Source: Betaproteobacteria bacterium UBA7395 (GTDB lineage Bacteria; Pseudomonadota; Gammaproteobacteria; Burkholderiales; Rhodocyclaceae). From it: 6,078 nt of DNA. Under the pieces are notes generated by a model, which was given only the letters and a program-made list of their open reading frames with translations, made no database searches and was not told where the DNA came from. Position 1 is the stretch's first letter; the number at the start of each line of letters is the position of its first letter. Position numbers and translations under genes: made by a program. Shown in pieces: positions 4,851 to 6,078 of this stretch. The DNA lies in assembly GCA_002470165.1 (NCBI GenBank), contig DKNF01000239.1:1-6078 (forward strand). Reading direction: 5' to 3'.

Positions 4851-6078
4851 GTGGATGAACTGACCAGCGTATTCATTCAGGAAGGTCGGGAGCAGTTGCA
4901 GGCCATGGAAAGCGGGCTGCTTGAACTGGAACAGCAACCCGACAACCAGGACAACATCAACGGCATCTTCCGGGCCGCGCATACCGTCAAGGGCGCTTCG
5001 GGGGTCATCGAGTGCCACTTCATCGAAGGCTTCATGCACAAGGTGGAGAACGTGCTCGACCGCCTGCGTAACAGCGATATCCAGGTTTCCAGCGACCTGA
5101 CCGGTTTGCTGCTGCGCTGTTGCGACCATCTCGGGCGCCTGATGGATGTGCTTGAGTCAGGGGCGGCGGAACCCGAGGCCGAGATCAAGGCTGCCGGCGA
5201 CGCCCTGCTCGAGGAACTGGTTGCCTACACGACACCGGCTGCACCGGTTTCCGGCGGCAGCGTGGTCGAGGCGCAGGCCGATGTCGAGGCTTCCGGCGGC
5301 GGCGTGGTCAATACCGACAGCTGGCACATTTCCGTACGCTTTGGCCCGCACATGATGCGTGGCGGTATGGACCCCCTGTCCTTCATCCGCTTCCTGGCTT
5401 CGCTGGGCGAGATCATCGCGCTCGAAACCATTCCCGATGCCATGCCCGAAGCTGCCGAGATGGACCCGGAGTCGTGCTACCTGGGCTTCGAGATCCGCTT
5501 GCAGACCCGCGCTTCCAAGGCCGAGATCGAGCAGGTCTTCGATTTCTGCCGCGATGACTGCGAATTGCGCATCCTGCCGCCGAACAGCAAGTTGTCCGAG
5601 TACCTGAAGCTGATCAAGGAACTGCCCGAAGACGACATGCGTCTGGGCGAGATGCTGCTGCGTTGCGGCGCCCTGACCCAGGCCGAACTCGATGAGGCCC
5701 TCAGTTCCCAGCAGCGCGGCCGCCTGCCCGATCCGGCGGGGGACAGCGAGGCCGAGGCACTGCCGATCGGCGAAATCCTGGTGGACCAGAAAGTGGTGCA
5801 GAAGGAAGTGGTCGAGGCGGCGGTCAGCAAGCAGACCCAGGTTTCCGAGAAAAAGGCGGTCGAAGCCCGCCTGATCAGGGTGCAGGCGGACAAGCTCGAT
5901 CAGTTGATCGATCTGGTCGGCGAACTGGTGATTGCCGGTGCGTCGGCCAATTTGCTGGCGCAGCGCAGCGGCCAGAGCGAGCTGGTCGAATCGACGTCGA
6001 TCCTGTCGCGCCTGGTCGAGAACATTCGCGATTCGGCGCTGCAGTTGCGCATGGTCCAGATCGGCGAGACCTTCAACC
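4851..6078 (+). CDS. cheA: Chemotaxis histidine kinase CheA, 3' part missing, with MshEN-like tandem repeat region
   Basis: The first 409 residues of the kinase that phosphorylates CheY under chemoreceptor control. Residues 1-125 are the P1 phosphotransfer domain with phospho-acceptor His44 in AAHTVKGASG. A Gly/Ala/Val linker (about 126-155) follows, then an alpha/beta region at about 157-243 (WHISVRFGPHMM, DPLSFIRFLASLGEI, LGFEIRLQT) resembling a response-regulator-binding P2-like domain. Residues 264-328 hold two 24-residue repeats, RLGEMLLRCGALTQ... ending Q287 and PIGEILVDQKVVQK... ending Q328, resembling MshEN motifs. From 339 the P3 dimerisation region begins (RVQADKLDQLIDLVGELVIA, then LRMVQIGETF). 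The ATP-binding and CheW-like domains lie beyond the right edge. The GTG start has a strong AAGGAG site 11 nt after the STAS stop. CheA identity is certain; the MshEN-like assignment rests on motif spacing. Confidence 0.96.
   Translation, partial: MDELTSVFIQEGREQLQAMESGLLELEQQPDNQDNINGIFRAAHTVKGASGVIECHFIEGFMHKVENVLDRLRNSDIQVSSDLTGLLLRCCDHLGRLMDVLESGAAEPEAEIKAAGDALLEELVAYTTPAAPVSGGSVVEAQADVEASGGGVVNTDSWHISVRFGPHMMRGGMDPLSFIRFLASLGEIIALETIPDAMPEAAEMDPESCYLGFEIRLQTRASKAEIEQVFDFCRDDCELRILPPNSKLSEYLKLIKELPEDDMRLGEMLLRCGALTQAELDEALSSQQRGRLPDPAGDSEAEALPIGEILVDQKVVQKEVVEAAVSKQTQVSEKKAVEARLIRVQADKLDQLIDLVGELVIAGASANLLAQRSGQSELVESTSILSRLVENIRDSALQLRMVQIGETFN

Overview
The window looks like chromosomal DNA from a GC-rich Gram-negative bacterium, most likely a betaproteobacterium of the Rhodocyclales type (Dechloromonas/Azonexus-like). 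This placement is an inference from codon use, from the AcrR/AcrA-type efflux pair, and from the style of the chemosensory genes. No search could be run. There are no RNA genes, insertion sequences, CRISPR arrays or phage genes. Six of the seven genes lie on the + strand. No gene-free stretch exceeds about 155 bases.

Left part (1-1789): a divergent multidrug-efflux control unit. On the minus strand is the 5' part of a lipoprotein membrane-fusion (periplasmic adaptor) protein of an RND efflux pump, running off the left edge; the inner-membrane pump gene probably follows it outside the window. Facing away on the + strand is an AcrR-like TetR-family repressor. The 131-bp gap holds a strong sigma70-type promoter for the adaptor. 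A 24-bp dyad lies across that promoter and closely resembles the E. coli AcrR operator as remembered, so the repressor very probably controls the adaptor and perhaps itself.

Middle (1790-2866): a single-domain HDOD protein that probably starts at a TTG codon behind a run of eight G. It is followed by a small hairpin and an AT-rich intergenic stretch that probably carries the promoter of the next operon.

Right part (2867-6078): a tightly packed chemosensory operon with gaps of 10-11 nt: CheY-type single-domain response regulator, membrane chemoreceptor, STAS-domain protein, and a CheA histidine kinase cut by the right edge. The parts are not the textbook ones. The chemoreceptor has almost no periplasmic region and no recognisable HAMP domain, and carries a CheZ-like DxxxQ motif near its C terminus. 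The STAS protein keeps the phosphorylatable serine of anti-sigma antagonists. Between its P2-like and dimerisation regions, CheA carries two 24-residue repeats resembling the cyclic-di-GMP-binding MshEN motif. One reading is a chemosensory pathway with a receptor-borne CheY-P phosphatase and a second-messenger or protein-docking input into the kinase. That reading is inference.
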